Shown: one piece after another, positions 1 to 8,992 of the stretch
Layout: each line of letters begins with the position of its first letter
How positions within the stretch are numbered: the stretch's first letter is position 1
Assembly (NCBI GenBank): GCA_945939115.1
Contig: CAMEVC010000001.1
Location: 172,569-236,568 of the forward strand
DNA from: an uncultured Eubacterium sp.
GTDB taxonomy: Bacteria; Bacillota; Clostridia; Lachnospirales; Lachnospiraceae
Direction of reading: 5' to 3'
DNA: 64,000 nucleotides
Notes under the pieces: generated by a model
Database searches by the model: none
What the model was told of the DNA's origin: nothing
Seen by the model: only the letters and a program-made list of their open reading frames with translations
Translations under genes and position numbers: made by a program

Positions 1-903
1 AGGAAAAAGCTTTATGTACTTAGGATAATCACCGCTTATAGGAAGTGAATTAAGGCTTGAAAGCTTTCCTGTCTCAGTGTCAACCTTATAGACAGTGACA
101 GTGTTATCACCTGCGTTAGAGCAGAGCAGATGATTTCCGGTGCTGTCAAATGTGATGTTAGCAGCAGCGCTGTTAGTCTTATGATCTTTTCTCACTGTAA
201 AAATATTCTGGATGAGATCAAAGCGGTTCTTGTCGGAATTCTTATCATAAGAATACACATTAATATAATTCTTCATCTCACAGACTACATATGCATACTT
301 TCCATCATGACTAAACTCAATCTGTCTTGGAGCTGACTCCTGCTGTGAACGTATTATGTCGTACAGTTTAAGCTTTCCGGTAGTGTGATTGAATTCATAA
401 AGCTTAATCTGGTCAATTCCAGGGTCACATACACATAACAGTTCTTCATCAGGAGTGAAAGTACTCCAGCTTATATGTGGCCGGAAATTTCGTTCAGCTA
501 CACTACCAATTCCTTTATGGAATACCTCATCTGCGATAAATCCAACTGAACCGTCAGCATTGATGCGCATGACAGTAATCTTGCCATCATGATATCCGGA
601 AACAATCAGAAATCTGTTATCACTTGTTACACATATATGACATCCGCGCATACCATTAATGGAAGCTACATTCATCAGTTCAAGATCTCCATTATCCAGT
701 ATGGCATAAGCTGATACACCCTGGTCACATATAGCATATAAGAAATTCCTGTCGCTTGAAAATGCTATAAAAGAAGGATTATCAATAGAAACCTCTGCTC
801 TTTCAGTGATGCGGCCTTTAGCCACATCACAGTCATATATATGAATACCCTTACTGTTCTCATGGGTATAACTGCCCACGTATGCTACATATTTCTTATC
901 CAT
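1..903 (-). CDS. Lactonase family (6-phosphogluconolactonase-like) beta-propeller protein, 3' end missing
   Basis: The reading frame starts at the ATG whose complement is at 901-903 and stays open to the window edge (301 codons), so the C-terminus is missing. The N-terminus reads MDKKYVAYVGSYTHENSKG, typical of the YkgB/Pgl lactonase family. Blade-like repeats follow, such as NPSFIAFSSDRNFLYAI and PRQIEFSHDGKYAYVV, as expected of a seven-bladed propeller. Family members hydrolyse 6-phosphogluconolactone in the cytoplasm, but many homologues are uncharacterised. A GGAGG ribosome site lies just upstream of the start. The gene points the same way as ymxH and sigG but is separated from them by about 60 bases. 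The family call is firm; the substrate is inferred. Confidence 0.8.
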   Translation of the reverse strand, partial: MDKKYVAYVGSYTHENSKGIHIYDCDVAKGRITERAEVSIDNPSFIAFSSDRNFLYAICDQGVSAYAILDNGDLELMNVASINGMRGCHICVTSDNRFLIVSGYHDGKITVMRINADGSVGFIADEVFHKGIGSVAERNFRPHISWSTFTPDEELLCVCDPGIDQIKLYEFNHTTGKLKLYDIIRSQQESAPRQIEFSHDGKYAYVVCEMKNYINVYSYDKNSDKNRFDLIQNIFTVRKDHKTNSAAANITFDSTGNHLLCSNAGDNTVTVYKVDTETGKLSSLNSLPISGDYPKYIKLFP

Positions 904-963
904 AGTGCCTCCTTGTCTATTTATTATCATTGTAAAGCAACAGGTCTGTTTTTTCAATACTGC

Positions 964-1221
964 TCATATACATTTTTGTTTTACTTTATCTGCACATACA
1001 CTGACAAGAATTATATCAGGACCGATTGAACGTATACATTTAAATGGAATAACATACTCAAAATCTCTGCCTAGTATTCCGCATAATCTTGCAGGCCCAG
1101 GAACAATTATTGCAATAATGCATCCTGTGGCAGGGTCGAATTCTATATCGACCACAAAGCCAAGAATGCAGCAGTCAGTATCATTAATTACTGTTTTACC
1201 TTTAAATTCGCATAGCCTCAT
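964..1221 (-). CDS. ymxH: YlmC/YmxH-family sporulation protein (PRC-barrel)
   Basis: This 85-residue protein begins MRLCEFKGKTVINDTD and consists of a single small PRC-barrel-like beta domain containing the segments GFVVDIEFDP and FEYVIPFKCIRSIGPDIILV. The family is small and found in spore-forming Firmicutes. It is usually annotated YlmC/YmxH, and its biochemical role is not established. It sits 45 bases downstream of sigG on the same strand, the arrangement seen in many Clostridia, which supports a sporulation link. There is no signal peptide or membrane segment. Identification rests on family resemblance and this neighbourhood. Confidence 0.8.
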   Translation of the reverse strand: MRLCEFKGKTVINDTDCCILGFVVDIEFDPATGCIIAIIVPGPARLCGILGRDFEYVIPFKCIRSIGPDIILVSVCADKVKQKCI

Positions 1222-1266
1222 ATATTAGCCCTTAAGGGATGTTTACATTTATTATATTAAAGTGGA

Positions 1267-2043
1267 CTAGCAGAGGTGCTTTTTCATTCCCTTTAATGCA
1301 CATTTTTCGAGACGGCTTACCTGTGCCTGGGATATGCCAAGCTCTTCGGCAACCTCAGTCTGTGTCCGGCAGTTGAAGAAGCGAAGCATGATTATCTGTT
1401 GTTCTCTCGGAGTGAGTCTGTTTATAGCATCTCTTAATGCAATGTTACGAACCCAGCGTTCTTCAGTATTCTTTTTGTCTCTTACCTGGTCTATTACATA
1501 CAGAGTATCGCCACCGTCGTTAAATACCGGCTCATACAGAGATATGGAAGGAGTGACAGCTTCAAGGGCAATTACAATATCTGCTTTGGATATGCCGATT
1601 TCTTCTGCAATTTCTGTGATTGAGGGCTCTTTCTGATTTTTTTTCATAAGCTGTTCCCTGGTGTTGATTGCTTTATAGGCAGTATCTTTCAGCGAGCGGC
1701 TCACTCTTATTGTACTGTTATCTCTAAGGAAACGTTTGATTTCACCGATTATCATTGGGACGGCATAGGTTGAAAACTGCACATTTAATGTTGTGTCGAA
1801 ATTATCTATTGCTTTTATCATGCCTATACAGCCTATCTGAAACAGGTCATCGAGATTTTCGCCACTCTGGTTAAAACGCTGTACGATACTTAAAACCAGC
1901 CTCAGATTTCCCTTTATAAATGTTTCTCTTGCCTGTTCATCGCCTGCCTTTATCTTAGTTAAAAGTTCTTTAGCCTGCTTTGGTTTTAGAAGAGGGAGGT
2001 CTTTGGTATTGACTCCGCATATTTCAACTTTATAACCAGACAT
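1267..2043 (-). CDS. sigG: RNA polymerase sporulation sigma factor SigG
   Basis: This 258-residue sigma-70 family protein is close to the usual SigG length. It starts MSGYKVEICGVNTKDLP, the characteristic SigG N-terminus. Region 2 contains the core-binding and -10 recognition segment (DDLFQIGCIGMIKAIDNFD, then FSTYAVPMIIGEIKRFLRD). Region 3 follows (EPSITEIAEEIGISKADI), and region 4 has the helix-turn-helix RTQTEVAEELGISQAQVSRLE. SigG directs late transcription in the forespore. The start has an AATGGAGG site upstream. It is transcribed divergently from nrdR and precedes ymxH. In most spore formers sigG follows spoIIGA and sigE, but neither gene is within this window. Confidence 0.97.
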   Translation of the reverse strand: MSGYKVEICGVNTKDLPLLKPKQAKELLTKIKAGDEQARETFIKGNLRLVLSIVQRFNQSGENLDDLFQIGCIGMIKAIDNFDTTLNVQFSTYAVPMIIGEIKRFLRDNSTIRVSRSLKDTAYKAINTREQLMKKNQKEPSITEIAEEIGISKADIVIALEAVTPSISLYEPVFNDGGDTLYVIDQVRDKKNTEERWVRNIALRDAINRLTPREQQIIMLRFFNCRTQTEVAEELGISQAQVSRLEKCALKGMKKHLC

Positions 2044-2155
2044 TTAATCCTCCATTCCGCATTGTTTTTTGCAATTTGCTGACATTAAAAGCATTGACAT
2101 TTTGGCTGGGCTTATTCATAATTAATCTATGTATTTAACTATGGAGGTATATATC

Positions 2156-2602
2156 GTGAAGTGTCCATTTTGTGGTAAAGATAATACGAAGGTTATTGAT
2201 TCAAGACCAACTGACGACAGCTCAATAAGAAGAAGACGCCAGTGCGACGAGTGCGGCAAGAGATTTACAACCTATGAGAAGGTCGAGTCTATGCCTCTTA
2301 TTGTTATCAAGAAGGATAACAACAGGGAACCATATGACAGAGAGAAGATTACAGCAGGAATTGTAAGGTCATGCCATAAGAGACCTGTTTCTATCACACA
2401 GATTAATGCTATGGTGGATGAGATTGAGACACAGATTTTTAATATTGGCGAGAAAGAAATCCCTACTAACACCATTGGAGAGATTGTAATGAGCAAGCTC
2501 AAGGCTGTTGATGAGGTTGCTTATGTAAGATTTGCATCTGTTTACAGAGAGTTTAAGGATGTTGATTCTTTCATGGAAGAGATTAAGAAGATTCTTAAAT
2601 GA
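2156..2602 (+). CDS. nrdR: Transcriptional repressor NrdR
   Basis: NrdR represses ribonucleotide reductase genes according to (d)ATP levels. The protein starts with a zinc ribbon (CPFC and CDEC pairs at residues 3-6 and about 31-34), with the typical [17 protein letters not shown] segment. An ATP-cone domain follows ([16 protein letters not shown] to about residue 135). A longer upstream start is possible at 2129. The GTG at 2156 is preferred because it gives the canonical xKCPFCG N-terminus and has GGAGGT at 2143-2148, seven bases away. The product is 148 residues, normal for the family. It begins the plus-strand nrdR-yqeG-aro cluster. Confidence 0.95.
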   Translation: MKCPFCGKDNTKVIDSRPTDDSSIRRRRQCDECGKRFTTYEKVESMPLIVIKKDNNREPYDREKITAGIVRSCHKRPVSITQINAMVDEIETQIFNIGEKEIPTNTIGEIVMSKLKAVDEVAYVRFASVYREFKDVDSFMEEIKKILK

Positions 2603-2624
2603 TTTCGAAAGGCAGAATTATTTT

Positions 2625-3128
2625 ATGTTTAAGAGATTTTATCCTGATATGTATATTGATTCTGCATATGATATAGATTTTCAGGGATTATTCGATAAAG
2701 GATACAGAGGCATAATATTTGATATCGACAATACTCTTGTAGAGCATGGCGCACCTGTCACAGATCGTTGCAGACAGTTATTTGACAGGCTGAGGAATAT
2801 AGGCTTTGACACATGCATTATTTCTAACAATAAGGAGGCAAGAGTTAAGCCTTTAGCAGATGCGGTTGATTCCAATTATGTGAGTAAGGCAGGAAAACCT
2901 TCTCCTGTGAATTATATCAAGGCTATGGAGATTATGGGGACGAGCCGGTCTGATACGTTCTTTGTTGGCGACCAGCTTTTTACTGATGTGTGGGGAGCTA
3001 ACAGAGCCGGTATTATGTCAATTCTGGTTAAGCCTATAGACAAGCATGAGGAAATCCAGATTGTTCTTAAGAGACGTCTGGAATGGATTGTGCTGTTTTT
3101 CTACAGAAGATTTATAAACAGGCATTGA
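2625..3128 (+). CDS. yqeG: YqeG family HAD IIIA-type phosphatase
   Basis: This 167-residue HAD-superfamily protein has motif I GIIFDIDNTLV (nucleophile Asp in the DIDNT core), motif II IISNNK, and motif III/IV AGKPSP with FVGDQLFTDVWGANRAG. The N-terminal FKRFYPDMY is characteristic of YqeG, a proposed phosphatidylglycerophosphate or related phosphatase in Firmicutes. The frame is open further upstream into nrdR, but the ATG at 2625 matches the family start. It lies 22 bases after nrdR and ends 20 bases before the aroE start, so the genes are probably co-transcribed. In Bacillus, yqeG is also followed by aroE. The substrate is not known from sequence. Confidence 0.88.
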   Translation: MFKRFYPDMYIDSAYDIDFQGLFDKGYRGIIFDIDNTLVEHGAPVTDRCRQLFDRLRNIGFDTCIISNNKEARVKPLADAVDSNYVSKAGKPSPVNYIKAMEIMGTSRSDTFFVGDQLFTDVWGANRAGIMSILVKPIDKHEEIQIVLKRRLEWIVLFFYRRFINRH

Positions 3129-3147
3129 TGTGCAGAGAAGAGGATTT

Positions 3148-4023
3148 ATGACAGAGATTAAAGGAACAACAAGAGTTTGTGGGCTTATCGGGAATCCGGT
3201 GGGTCATTCTGTCTCTCCGGCGATCCATAATAATCTTGCCAGACTGACAGAACGCAATCTTGTATATACTACATTTAAGGTTGAGAAGGGTGACGTGGCG
3301 ACTGCTGTTAAAGGTGCATACAGTCTTAATATATTAGGGCTTAATGTGACCGTTCCACACAAGTCTGAGGTTATTGATTCGCTGGTGGACATTGACCCTC
3401 TTGCTAAGGCAATAGGCGCAGTTAATACACTTGTAAGAGTTGAGGGAGGATATAAGGGATATAATACTGATATTCTGGGTCTTGCCAGAGAATTAGAGGA
3501 TGAGGGTATCGAACTGGCGTCCTCTGAAGTAATTATTCTCGGTGCCGGCGGTGCTGCGCGTGCCATAACATTTTTATGTGCAGGCAGGAAAGCAAAGCGT
3601 GTCTATATTCTTAACAGGACAGTGGATAAAGCGCAGAATATTGCCAATGCGGTGAATGAATATTTTCATAACGAATGTGTCATACCAATGAACATTAATG
3701 ATTATGAAAGTATCCCGGGTGGCGGATATATTGTAATCCAGACTACAAGTGTGGGACTGTATCCGAACAATGATGAGGCTGTGATTGAGGATGAAGCCTT
3801 TTACAGAAAAGTGGCTGTGGGTGTAGATATTATCTATAACCCGGCACAGACAAGGTTTATGAGGCTTGTAAAGGCACAGGGGAAAAAGGCTTATAATGGA
3901 CTTAAAATGCTTCTATATCAAGGAATAAGTGCATATGAGCTTTGGAACGAATGTACTGTATCGAGGCAGGACGCAGAGGAAGTATATAATATCCTTTTGA
4001 AGGAGACTGGTACAGATGAATAA
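3148..4023 (+). CDS. aroE: Shikimate dehydrogenase
   Basis: AroE reduces 3-dehydroshikimate to shikimate with NADPH. The substrate-binding motif NPVGHSVSPAIHN lies near residue 16. The catalytic lysine is in LNVTVPHKSEV, followed by AVNTLV. The nucleotide-binding glycine loop is ILGAGGAARAI, and the C-terminal NGLKMLLYQG helix is present. A GTG at 3130 would add six residues. ATG 3148 is preferred because AGAGG lies just ahead of it and MTEIKG is a natural start. The length is 291 residues, as expected. Its last eight bases overlap aroK, implying coupled translation. Confidence 0.96.
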   Translation: MTEIKGTTRVCGLIGNPVGHSVSPAIHNNLARLTERNLVYTTFKVEKGDVATAVKGAYSLNILGLNVTVPHKSEVIDSLVDIDPLAKAIGAVNTLVRVEGGYKGYNTDILGLARELEDEGIELASSEVIILGAGGAARAITFLCAGRKAKRVYILNRTVDKAQNIANAVNEYFHNECVIPMNINDYESIPGGGYIVIQTTSVGLYPNNDEAVIEDEAFYRKVAVGVDIIYNPAQTRFMRLVKAQGKKAYNGLKMLLYQGISAYELWNECTVSRQDAEEVYNILLKETGTDE

Positions 4024-4555
4024 GGAACATGGCAATATTATACTTATTGGGTTTATGGGGAGTGGTAAGACCACCTTTGGCAAATGGATTGCCAGAGAAC
4101 ACGGCATGAGCTTTCTTGACACAGATGAGTATATTGAGAAACAACAGAATAAGTGCATAAAAGATATTTTCAGGGATTCAGGGGAAGAGGCTTTCAGGGA
4201 TATGGAGACGGCTGCAGTCAAGAAGCTTACTGACAATGTCGAGAATACTGTTATTTCTGTTGGTGGAGGTCTTCCGGTAAGAGATATTAACAGGAAATTA
4301 CTCAAAGAGCTTGGTTGTGTTGTATATCTTGAAACTTCAGTTGAAGAATTGATGAAAAGACTTAAAAAGGACAGTTCAAGACCGCTTCTTGATGGTGGTG
4401 ATCTTAGGGAACGCATTGAAAGCCTTATGGCAGCAAGAGAAGATTTGTATAAGGATGCGGCAGATATGATTGTTGTTACGGATAAGGCTGATTTTTCAGA
4501 TATGTATGGCAAGATTGTTGCAGCAGTCAATATGAATATAGCAGGGGAGGACTAA
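4016..4555 (+). CDS. aroK: Shikimate kinase
   Basis: AroK phosphorylates shikimate to shikimate-3-phosphate using ATP. The Walker A loop GFMGSGKTTFGK occurs at about residues 12-23. The shikimate-binding DTDEYIE follows, then the conserved GGGLP at about residue 81 and the LID-region arginine in KDSSRPLL. The product is 179 residues, within the family range. It overlaps aroE by eight bases and is followed six bases later by aroQ, so the three genes form a tight aromatic-pathway set. Confidence 0.95.
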   Translation: MNKEHGNIILIGFMGSGKTTFGKWIAREHGMSFLDTDEYIEKQQNKCIKDIFRDSGEEAFRDMETAAVKKLTDNVENTVISVGGGLPVRDINRKLLKELGCVVYLETSVEELMKRLKKDSSRPLLDGGDLRERIESLMAAREDLYKDAADMIVVTDKADFSDMYGKIVAAVNMNIAGED

Positions 4556-4561
4556 AATAAT

Positions 4562-5005
4562 ATGAAGATACTTGTAATTAACGGACCTAACATTAATTTT
4601 CTTGGCATAAGGGAGCCGGGCATATATGGAGAGCAGAACTACGATATGCTTGTTTCCATGATACAGGATAAGTCAAATCAATTAGGTGTGGAAGTAGAAG
4701 TGTTCCAGAGCAATCATGAGGGAGCTATAATAGATAAGATTCAGGAAGCATATTATAATGACGTTGCGGGTATTGTTATTAATCCTGGTGCATTTACTCA
4801 TTACAGCTATGCGGTAAGAGATGCTCTTGCTTCGGTTTCATCTATTCCTAAGATTGAGGTACACATTTCCAATGTGCATACGAGAGAGGAGTTCAGGCAT
4901 ACTTCTGTGACTGTTCCTGTGTGCAATGGACAGGTTGTAGGTCTTGGCCTTAAGGGCTATCTGTATGCTTTAGAGGCAGTTAAAGACCTTGCTGACAAAA
5001 AGTAG
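4562..5005 (+). CDS. aroQ: Type II 3-dehydroquinate dehydratase
   Basis: This 147-residue type II dehydroquinase converts 3-dehydroquinate to 3-dehydroshikimate. The N-terminal KILVINGPNINFLGIREPGIYG contains the catalytic loop arginine and tyrosine. FQSNHEGAIIDKIQEA, INPGAFTHYSYAVRDAL and EVHISNVHTREEFRHTS carry the catalytic His and substrate-binding residues. It completes the aroE-aroK-aroQ run, although aroA, aroB and aroC are not in this window. No terminator is evident before the efp promoter. Confidence 0.96.
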   Translation: MKILVINGPNINFLGIREPGIYGEQNYDMLVSMIQDKSNQLGVEVEVFQSNHEGAIIDKIQEAYYNDVAGIVINPGAFTHYSYAVRDALASVSSIPKIEVHISNVHTREEFRHTSVTVPVCNGQVVGLGLKGYLYALEAVKDLADKK

Positions 5006-5032
5006 TTGCCAAATGTTTATATTTATTATAAT
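5006..5032 (+). promoter_or_regulatory. Candidate promoter for efp
   Basis: A TTGCCA element at 5006-5011 and a consensus TATAAT at 5027-5032 are separated by 15 bases, a little short of the optimal 17. They lie about 40 bases before the efp start. Transcription could also enter from the aro genes. Confidence 0.45.
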
Positions 5033-5072
5033 ATAGTAGAAGTTATTGATTATTTAGGAGGTATACCAAAGA

Positions 5073-5630
5073 ATGGTAGATGCAGGTAGTTTTAAGAACG
5101 GTATTACAATTCAGTATGAGAACGGAATATGGCAGGTAATCGAATTCCAGCATGTTAAGCCTGGTAAAGGATCACCTTTCGTTAGAGCTAAGTTAAAGAA
5201 TATTATTTCAGGTGGTGTTATTGAGAACTCTTTCAGACCAACTGAGAAGTTTGATCTTGCACATATCGAGAGAGCTGAGTATCAGTATCTTTATGCTGAT
5301 GGAGACCTTTACAATTTCATGAATACAGAGACATATGACCAGATAGCATTAAGTGCTGATCAGGTTGGAGATTCTCTTAAGTTCGTTAAAGAGAACGAGA
5401 TGGTTAAGCTCTGTTCACATGAGGGCAATGTATTTGCTATCGAGCCACCAATTTCAGTTGAGCTTGAAGTAACAGAGACAGAGCCAGGTATCAAGGGTAA
5501 CACAGCTACAGGTGCTACTAAGCCTGCTATCGTTGAGACAGGAGCTAAGATTATGGTTCCATTGTTCATCAATCAGGGAGACAAAATCAAGATTGATACT
5601 CGTACAGGTGAGTATACTTCAAGAGCATAA
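5073..5630 (+). CDS. efp: Elongation factor P
   Basis: EF-P relieves ribosome stalling at polyproline stretches. The 185-residue product has the standard three beta-barrel domains. The N-terminal KOW-like domain contains [13 protein letters not shown], with Lys32 at the loop tip that is modified in many bacteria. The central OB domain follows ([20 protein letters not shown]), and the C-terminal OB domain ends in the signature [25 protein letters not shown] at 5057-5062 precedes the start. A strong terminator hairpin follows directly, so this gene closes the plus-strand run. Confidence 0.98.
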   Translation: MVDAGSFKNGITIQYENGIWQVIEFQHVKPGKGSPFVRAKLKNIISGGVIENSFRPTEKFDLAHIERAEYQYLYADGDLYNFMNTETYDQIALSADQVGDSLKFVKENEMVKLCSHEGNVFAIEPPISVELEVTETEPGIKGNTATGATKPAIVETGAKIMVPLFINQGDKIKIDTRTGEYTSRA

Positions 5631-5646
5631 TATTTGTATTATATAA

Positions 5647-5694
5647 GGGGATGACTTTTCACGGATTGATTTCGTGAAGAGTCATCCCCTTTTC
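5647..5694 (+). terminator. Intrinsic terminator after efp
   Basis: GGGGATGAC plus a TTTTCACG arm at 5647-5663 pairs with CGTGAAGA-GTCATCCCC at 5673-5689, forming a 17-bp stem with one G-U pair. TTTTCTT follows. The stem can also form on the minus strand and could serve the convergent DUF1540 gene, though with a weaker T run. Confidence 0.9.
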
Positions 5695-5720
5695 TTGCTG
5701 CAGTGTATTTTTCTGCAGTA

Positions 5721-6035
5721 TTATTTCTGTGCCTGGAATGTAGCACAGACAGTATCTTTCTCTGTAGTAGCTTTGATTCCTGATATATCTACATGGTCAG
5801 CATCGCATTTCTTATTAAAGTTATAAATGCAGTTTGTGGCTTCACATGAGATAGAAAGTGAATCCTTTGGCATGTGGAACATATTAGTGGAAGAATCCTT
5901 CTTGTGCTGATAATCACTACAGCATGTATCATCGCATTCACATGCAGAACTTCCGTCTACACATATTGAATTAAGACAGCAGTGATCGTCGCAGTTGTTT
6001 ACGCAGGATGCTGCGTTGCAATTAAGATTACCCAT
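5721..6035 (-). CDS. DUF1540 domain-containing cysteine-rich protein
   Basis: The 104-residue protein has 17 cysteines arranged in two DUF1540-like modules. The first is near the N-terminus (NCNAASCVNNCDDHCC). The second covers the C-terminal half (SISCEATNCIYNFNKKCDAD, ending TVCATF). The spacing suggests two small metal-binding folds. There is no signal peptide or membrane segment. The function of DUF1540 is not established, although such proteins are common in anaerobic Clostridia. It has its own GGAGG site at 6040-6044 and appears monocistronic. Confidence 0.8.
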   Translation of the reverse strand: MGNLNCNAASCVNNCDDHCCLNSICVDGSSACECDDTCCSDYQHKKDSSTNMFHMPKDSLSISCEATNCIYNFNKKCDADHVDISGIKATTEKDTVCATFQAQK

Positions 6036-6078
6036 ATTTCCTCCTTATTTTGCCTTTTGTCCAGCACAGTGTGCAGAC

Positions 6079-6121
6079 AAAAATAATGACCGTTAGTTTA
6101 TTTAACTAACGGCCATATTAT
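6079..6121 (-). terminator. Intrinsic terminator after lepB
   Basis: Read on the minus strand, a CCGTTAGTT/AACTAACGG stem (6090-6098 with 6104-6112), extended by flanking weak pairs, is followed by TTATTTTT at 6079-6086. It lies just downstream of the lepB stop codon. Confidence 0.8.
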
Positions 6122-6151
6122 TGTCCCCGGAATAATATGGATTATTCGGTT

Positions 6152-6901
6152 TTATTTAATAATTGCAAATGAGAGCTTCTTCTTTATGACATTGCAGTAT
6201 CTGAAAGAAACTTTTGCGATAATCTTATCTCTTGATACAAATGTGTGTGTCCAATATCTGGAATCCTTGGAATTATTCCTGTTGTCACCCAGCATGAAAT
6301 AGGAATCTTCAGGTACCACATAGGTGAGTTCCTCACCATCATCATTCATAGGCTCGCGGATGTAGCTTTCCTCAAGCATATCTCCATTCACATACACATG
6401 TCCGCCAGTAATCTGGATTACATCACCGGGAACTCCAATTACCCTTTTGACAAAATTCTGAGATTCATCATCAGGGTATTTGAAGATTACTATATCACCG
6501 CGTTCCGGTTCACTAAACAGATAGGCAAGCCTGAAACCAATAAGTCTGTCTCCGGTAAGGATGGTGTTTTCCATTGAGCCGGACGGAACCTGTGCATTCA
6601 CTATAATGAATCTGGTAAATAAGAAAGCGACAACAATAGCTACTGTAAGAATCTTAACATAGCTTAATATTTCTTCACCTATAGATGTCTTCTGCTTTTT
6701 CTTGCATTTATAATTCGGGTCATCATGATAATCGTCACTGTATTGTGGAATATCTGTATCTTCCGGATAAGTGAATTCATCATCAACCTCGTAATCGTAA
6801 TCCTCGTGAGAGTAATCATCTTCTATAAATTCGATTCCATCATCGCTGTCATATTTAACTTTAGTATCATCGTCATATTCTTTGTTATTGAAATCAGTCA
6901 T
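6152..6901 (-). CDS. lepB: Signal peptidase I with long acidic N-terminal extension
   Basis: This type I signal peptidase of 249 residues cleaves secretory signal peptides at the membrane. One transmembrane helix lies at about residues 82-100. The catalytic serine is Ser109 in PSGSM and the general base is Lys152 in FVKRVIGVPGD. Box E is GDNRNNSKDSRYW. Residues 1-65 are unusual: a cytoplasmic tail packed with Asp, Glu and Tyr, followed by a basic CKKKQK stretch before the helix. Most Firmicutes SipS-type enzymes have only a short cytoplasmic tail. The start is supported by consistent low-complexity coding up to the ATG, but a shorter form cannot be excluded. Confidence 0.93.
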   Translation of the reverse strand: MTDFNNKEYDDDTKVKYDSDDGIEFIEDDYSHEDYDYEVDDEFTYPEDTDIPQYSDDYHDDPNYKCKKKQKTSIGEEILSYVKILTVAIVVAFLFTRFIIVNAQVPSGSMENTILTGDRLIGFRLAYLFSEPERGDIVIFKYPDDESQNFVKRVIGVPGDVIQITGGHVYVNGDMLEESYIREPMNDDGEELTYVVPEDSYFMLGDNRNNSKDSRYWTHTFVSRDKIIAKVSFRYCNVIKKKLSFAIIK

Positions 6902-6952
6902 ATTATTAATTGTTCCTTATCGTTATATAAGACAATGATAGTTGAAATAAGA

Positions 6953-8947
6953 TTATTTTGCAAGTAATTCCATGATTTTATTACTTCTTGCAATAAATCC
7001 TGTCATCTGTTCAGGTGAAAGCGGAGCATGACTTAACATTGCCAAATCATAGAGTTGTTCACATATAAGCTTAGTATTTTCTCCATCACCGTGTTCAGCA
7101 ACATATTTAACAAGCTCATTATTAGCATTTAGTATAAGTGTCTGGCCTTCGGCACCGAACATATTCGGATCCATACCGCCCATACCATACATTTTCATCA
7201 TATCCTGCATACGTCTGCTCTCCTCGGAGAGAGTAATCATAGAAGATATAGAAGTATCCTTTAATTTCTCCACTTTAACTGAGAGCTTATCGTTGCCAAG
7301 AGCATCCTTAAATGTCTTATCAAGCTTTTCAGACATATCCTTCAACTCGTCTTCTGAAGTTTCTTCTTTAAAGCTGTCTGAAAGGTCTGCATCAATTCTT
7401 AAGAACTTGAGATTTTCATTCTTAGATTCGAGGTTAGTGATAAATGGCTGGTCAATGTTGTGTGTCAGGATAACAGCATCAATACCTTCATTCCTGAACA
7501 TATTGATGTACTGGCTCTGTTCTGTCTCATCAGTCACATAGAATATAGTATTCTCGTGCTTGTCCTTATTCTCCTCAAGACATTCCTTAAGAGTAAGATA
7601 CTTGCCATCAATATTCTTAAATATGATATAATCATTCATCTTCTCAGCGAATTTATCATCCTTTAAGCAGCCAAACTTGATGAATGGATTAATATCATCC
7701 CAGTATTTCTCATAGCTTTCTTTATCAGTCTTGCACATACCTGAAAGCTTGTCGGCAACCTTCTTAGTAATATAATCAGAAATCTTCTTGACAAATCCAT
7801 CATTCTGAAGAGCAGAACGTGAGACATTGAGAGGAAGGTCAGGGCAGTCAATAACACCTTTAAGAAGAAGCAAGAATTCAGGGATAACCTCCTTGATATT
7901 ATCAGCAACAAATACCTGATTATTATATAATTTTATAGTTCCCTCAATTGATTCATATTCTGTGTTAATCTTAGGGAAGTAGAGTATACCTTTAAGATTA
8001 AACGGATAATCCATGTTGAGATGTATCCAGAAAAGAGGTTCCTTGTAATCGTGGAATACCTTGCGGTAGAAGTCCTTGTAATCCTCATCTGTGCACTCAT
8101 TAGGATGCTTTGTCCAGAGAGGGTGTATTTCATTGATAGCAACAGGTCTCTTAACAATTTTGGCCATCTTCTTGGCAGGAACTTTCTCCACGGTTTCCTT
8201 AGTGCCATCTTCCCTGGTAACTTCCTCAGTAACGGCATCTTTAACAAATGTTTCAAGAACAGTATCCTTATCATTAACCTCATCCTCAGGAATTTCCTCA
8301 GTCTGCTGACCCTCGTCTTCATTAGTTACATAAATTGGAACCGGCATGAAAGAGCAGTATTTGTCAAGGACTTCCTTTGCTTTATATTCGTTGGCAAACT
8401 CATAGCTGTCCTCATTCAGATAAAGAGTAATCTCAGTACCCGGAGTTGTTTTATTACCATCACTTATATCGTACTCAGTGCCGCCATCACAAGACCAGTG
8501 TACAGCCTGGGCATCTTCCTTGAAAGATAGTGTGTCGATAGTAACCTGATCAGACACCATAAATGCTGAATAGAAACCTAATCCAAAATGTCCGATAATC
8601 TGATCATCATTGGCTTTATCCTTGTATTTCTCAAGGAATGCTTCTGCTCCGGAGAATGCAATCTGGTTGATATATTCATCAACTTCGTCCTTAGTCATAC
8701 CAATACCGTTATCAATGATTTTGATAGTCTTATTCTTGGCAGAGAGTTTAATGTCCACCTTATATTCGATATCATCGGGAGCTTCGTATTCTCCAATCAT
8801 GTCGAGCTTTTTTAACTTAGTGATTGCGTCGCATGCATTTGAAACTAATTCTCTATAGAAGATATCGTGGTCAGAATACATCCATTTCTTGATTATAGGA
8901 AAAATATTCTGGCTGTTAATTGATAAATTGCCATGTTCTTTTGACAT
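6953..8947 (-). CDS. htpG: Molecular chaperone HtpG (Hsp90)
   Basis: This 664-residue bacterial Hsp90 starts MSKEHGNLSINSQNIFPII. The N-terminal GHKL ATPase domain has FYRELVSNACDAITKL, the DNGIGMT loop and the lid GHFGLGFYSAFMVSD. The middle domain includes NVSRSALQNDG. The C-terminal dimerisation domain ends NKIMELLAK. A run of acidic, charged residues at about 225-265 corresponds to an expanded linker. It is preceded by AAGGAGG and by a perfect CIRCE operator and promoter, implying HrcA-controlled heat induction. It ends about 50 bases before lepB begins; the two may be co-transcribed since no terminator is obvious between them. Confidence 0.98.
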   Translation of the reverse strand: MSKEHGNLSINSQNIFPIIKKWMYSDHDIFYRELVSNACDAITKLKKLDMIGEYEAPDDIEYKVDIKLSAKNKTIKIIDNGIGMTKDEVDEYINQIAFSGAEAFLEKYKDKANDDQIIGHFGLGFYSAFMVSDQVTIDTLSFKEDAQAVHWSCDGGTEYDISDGNKTTPGTEITLYLNEDSYEFANEYKAKEVLDKYCSFMPVPIYVTNEDEGQQTEEIPEDEVNDKDTVLETFVKDAVTEEVTREDGTKETVEKVPAKKMAKIVKRPVAINEIHPLWTKHPNECTDEDYKDFYRKVFHDYKEPLFWIHLNMDYPFNLKGILYFPKINTEYESIEGTIKLYNNQVFVADNIKEVIPEFLLLLKGVIDCPDLPLNVSRSALQNDGFVKKISDYITKKVADKLSGMCKTDKESYEKYWDDINPFIKFGCLKDDKFAEKMNDYIIFKNIDGKYLTLKECLEENKDKHENTIFYVTDETEQSQYINMFRNEGIDAVILTHNIDQPFITNLESKNENLKFLRIDADLSDSFKEETSEDELKDMSEKLDKTFKDALGNDKLSVKVEKLKDTSISSMITLSEESRRMQDMMKMYGMGGMDPNMFGAEGQTLILNANNELVKYVAEHGDGENTKLICEQLYDLAMLSHAPLSPEQMTGFIARSNKIMELLAK

Positions 8948-8992
8948 AGTATATAGCCTCCTTTTTCAATGAAAATATTGAACATAAGCATA

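Noticed and set aside
3913..4530. Minus-strand frame of 205 codons
   Set aside because: It is the complement of aroK, with a Ser/Leu/Ile-rich product typical of shadow frames.
8021..8530. Plus-strand frame of 169 codons
   Set aside because: It is antisense to the htpG linker region; the product has no domain and the frame is explained by the codon use of htpG.
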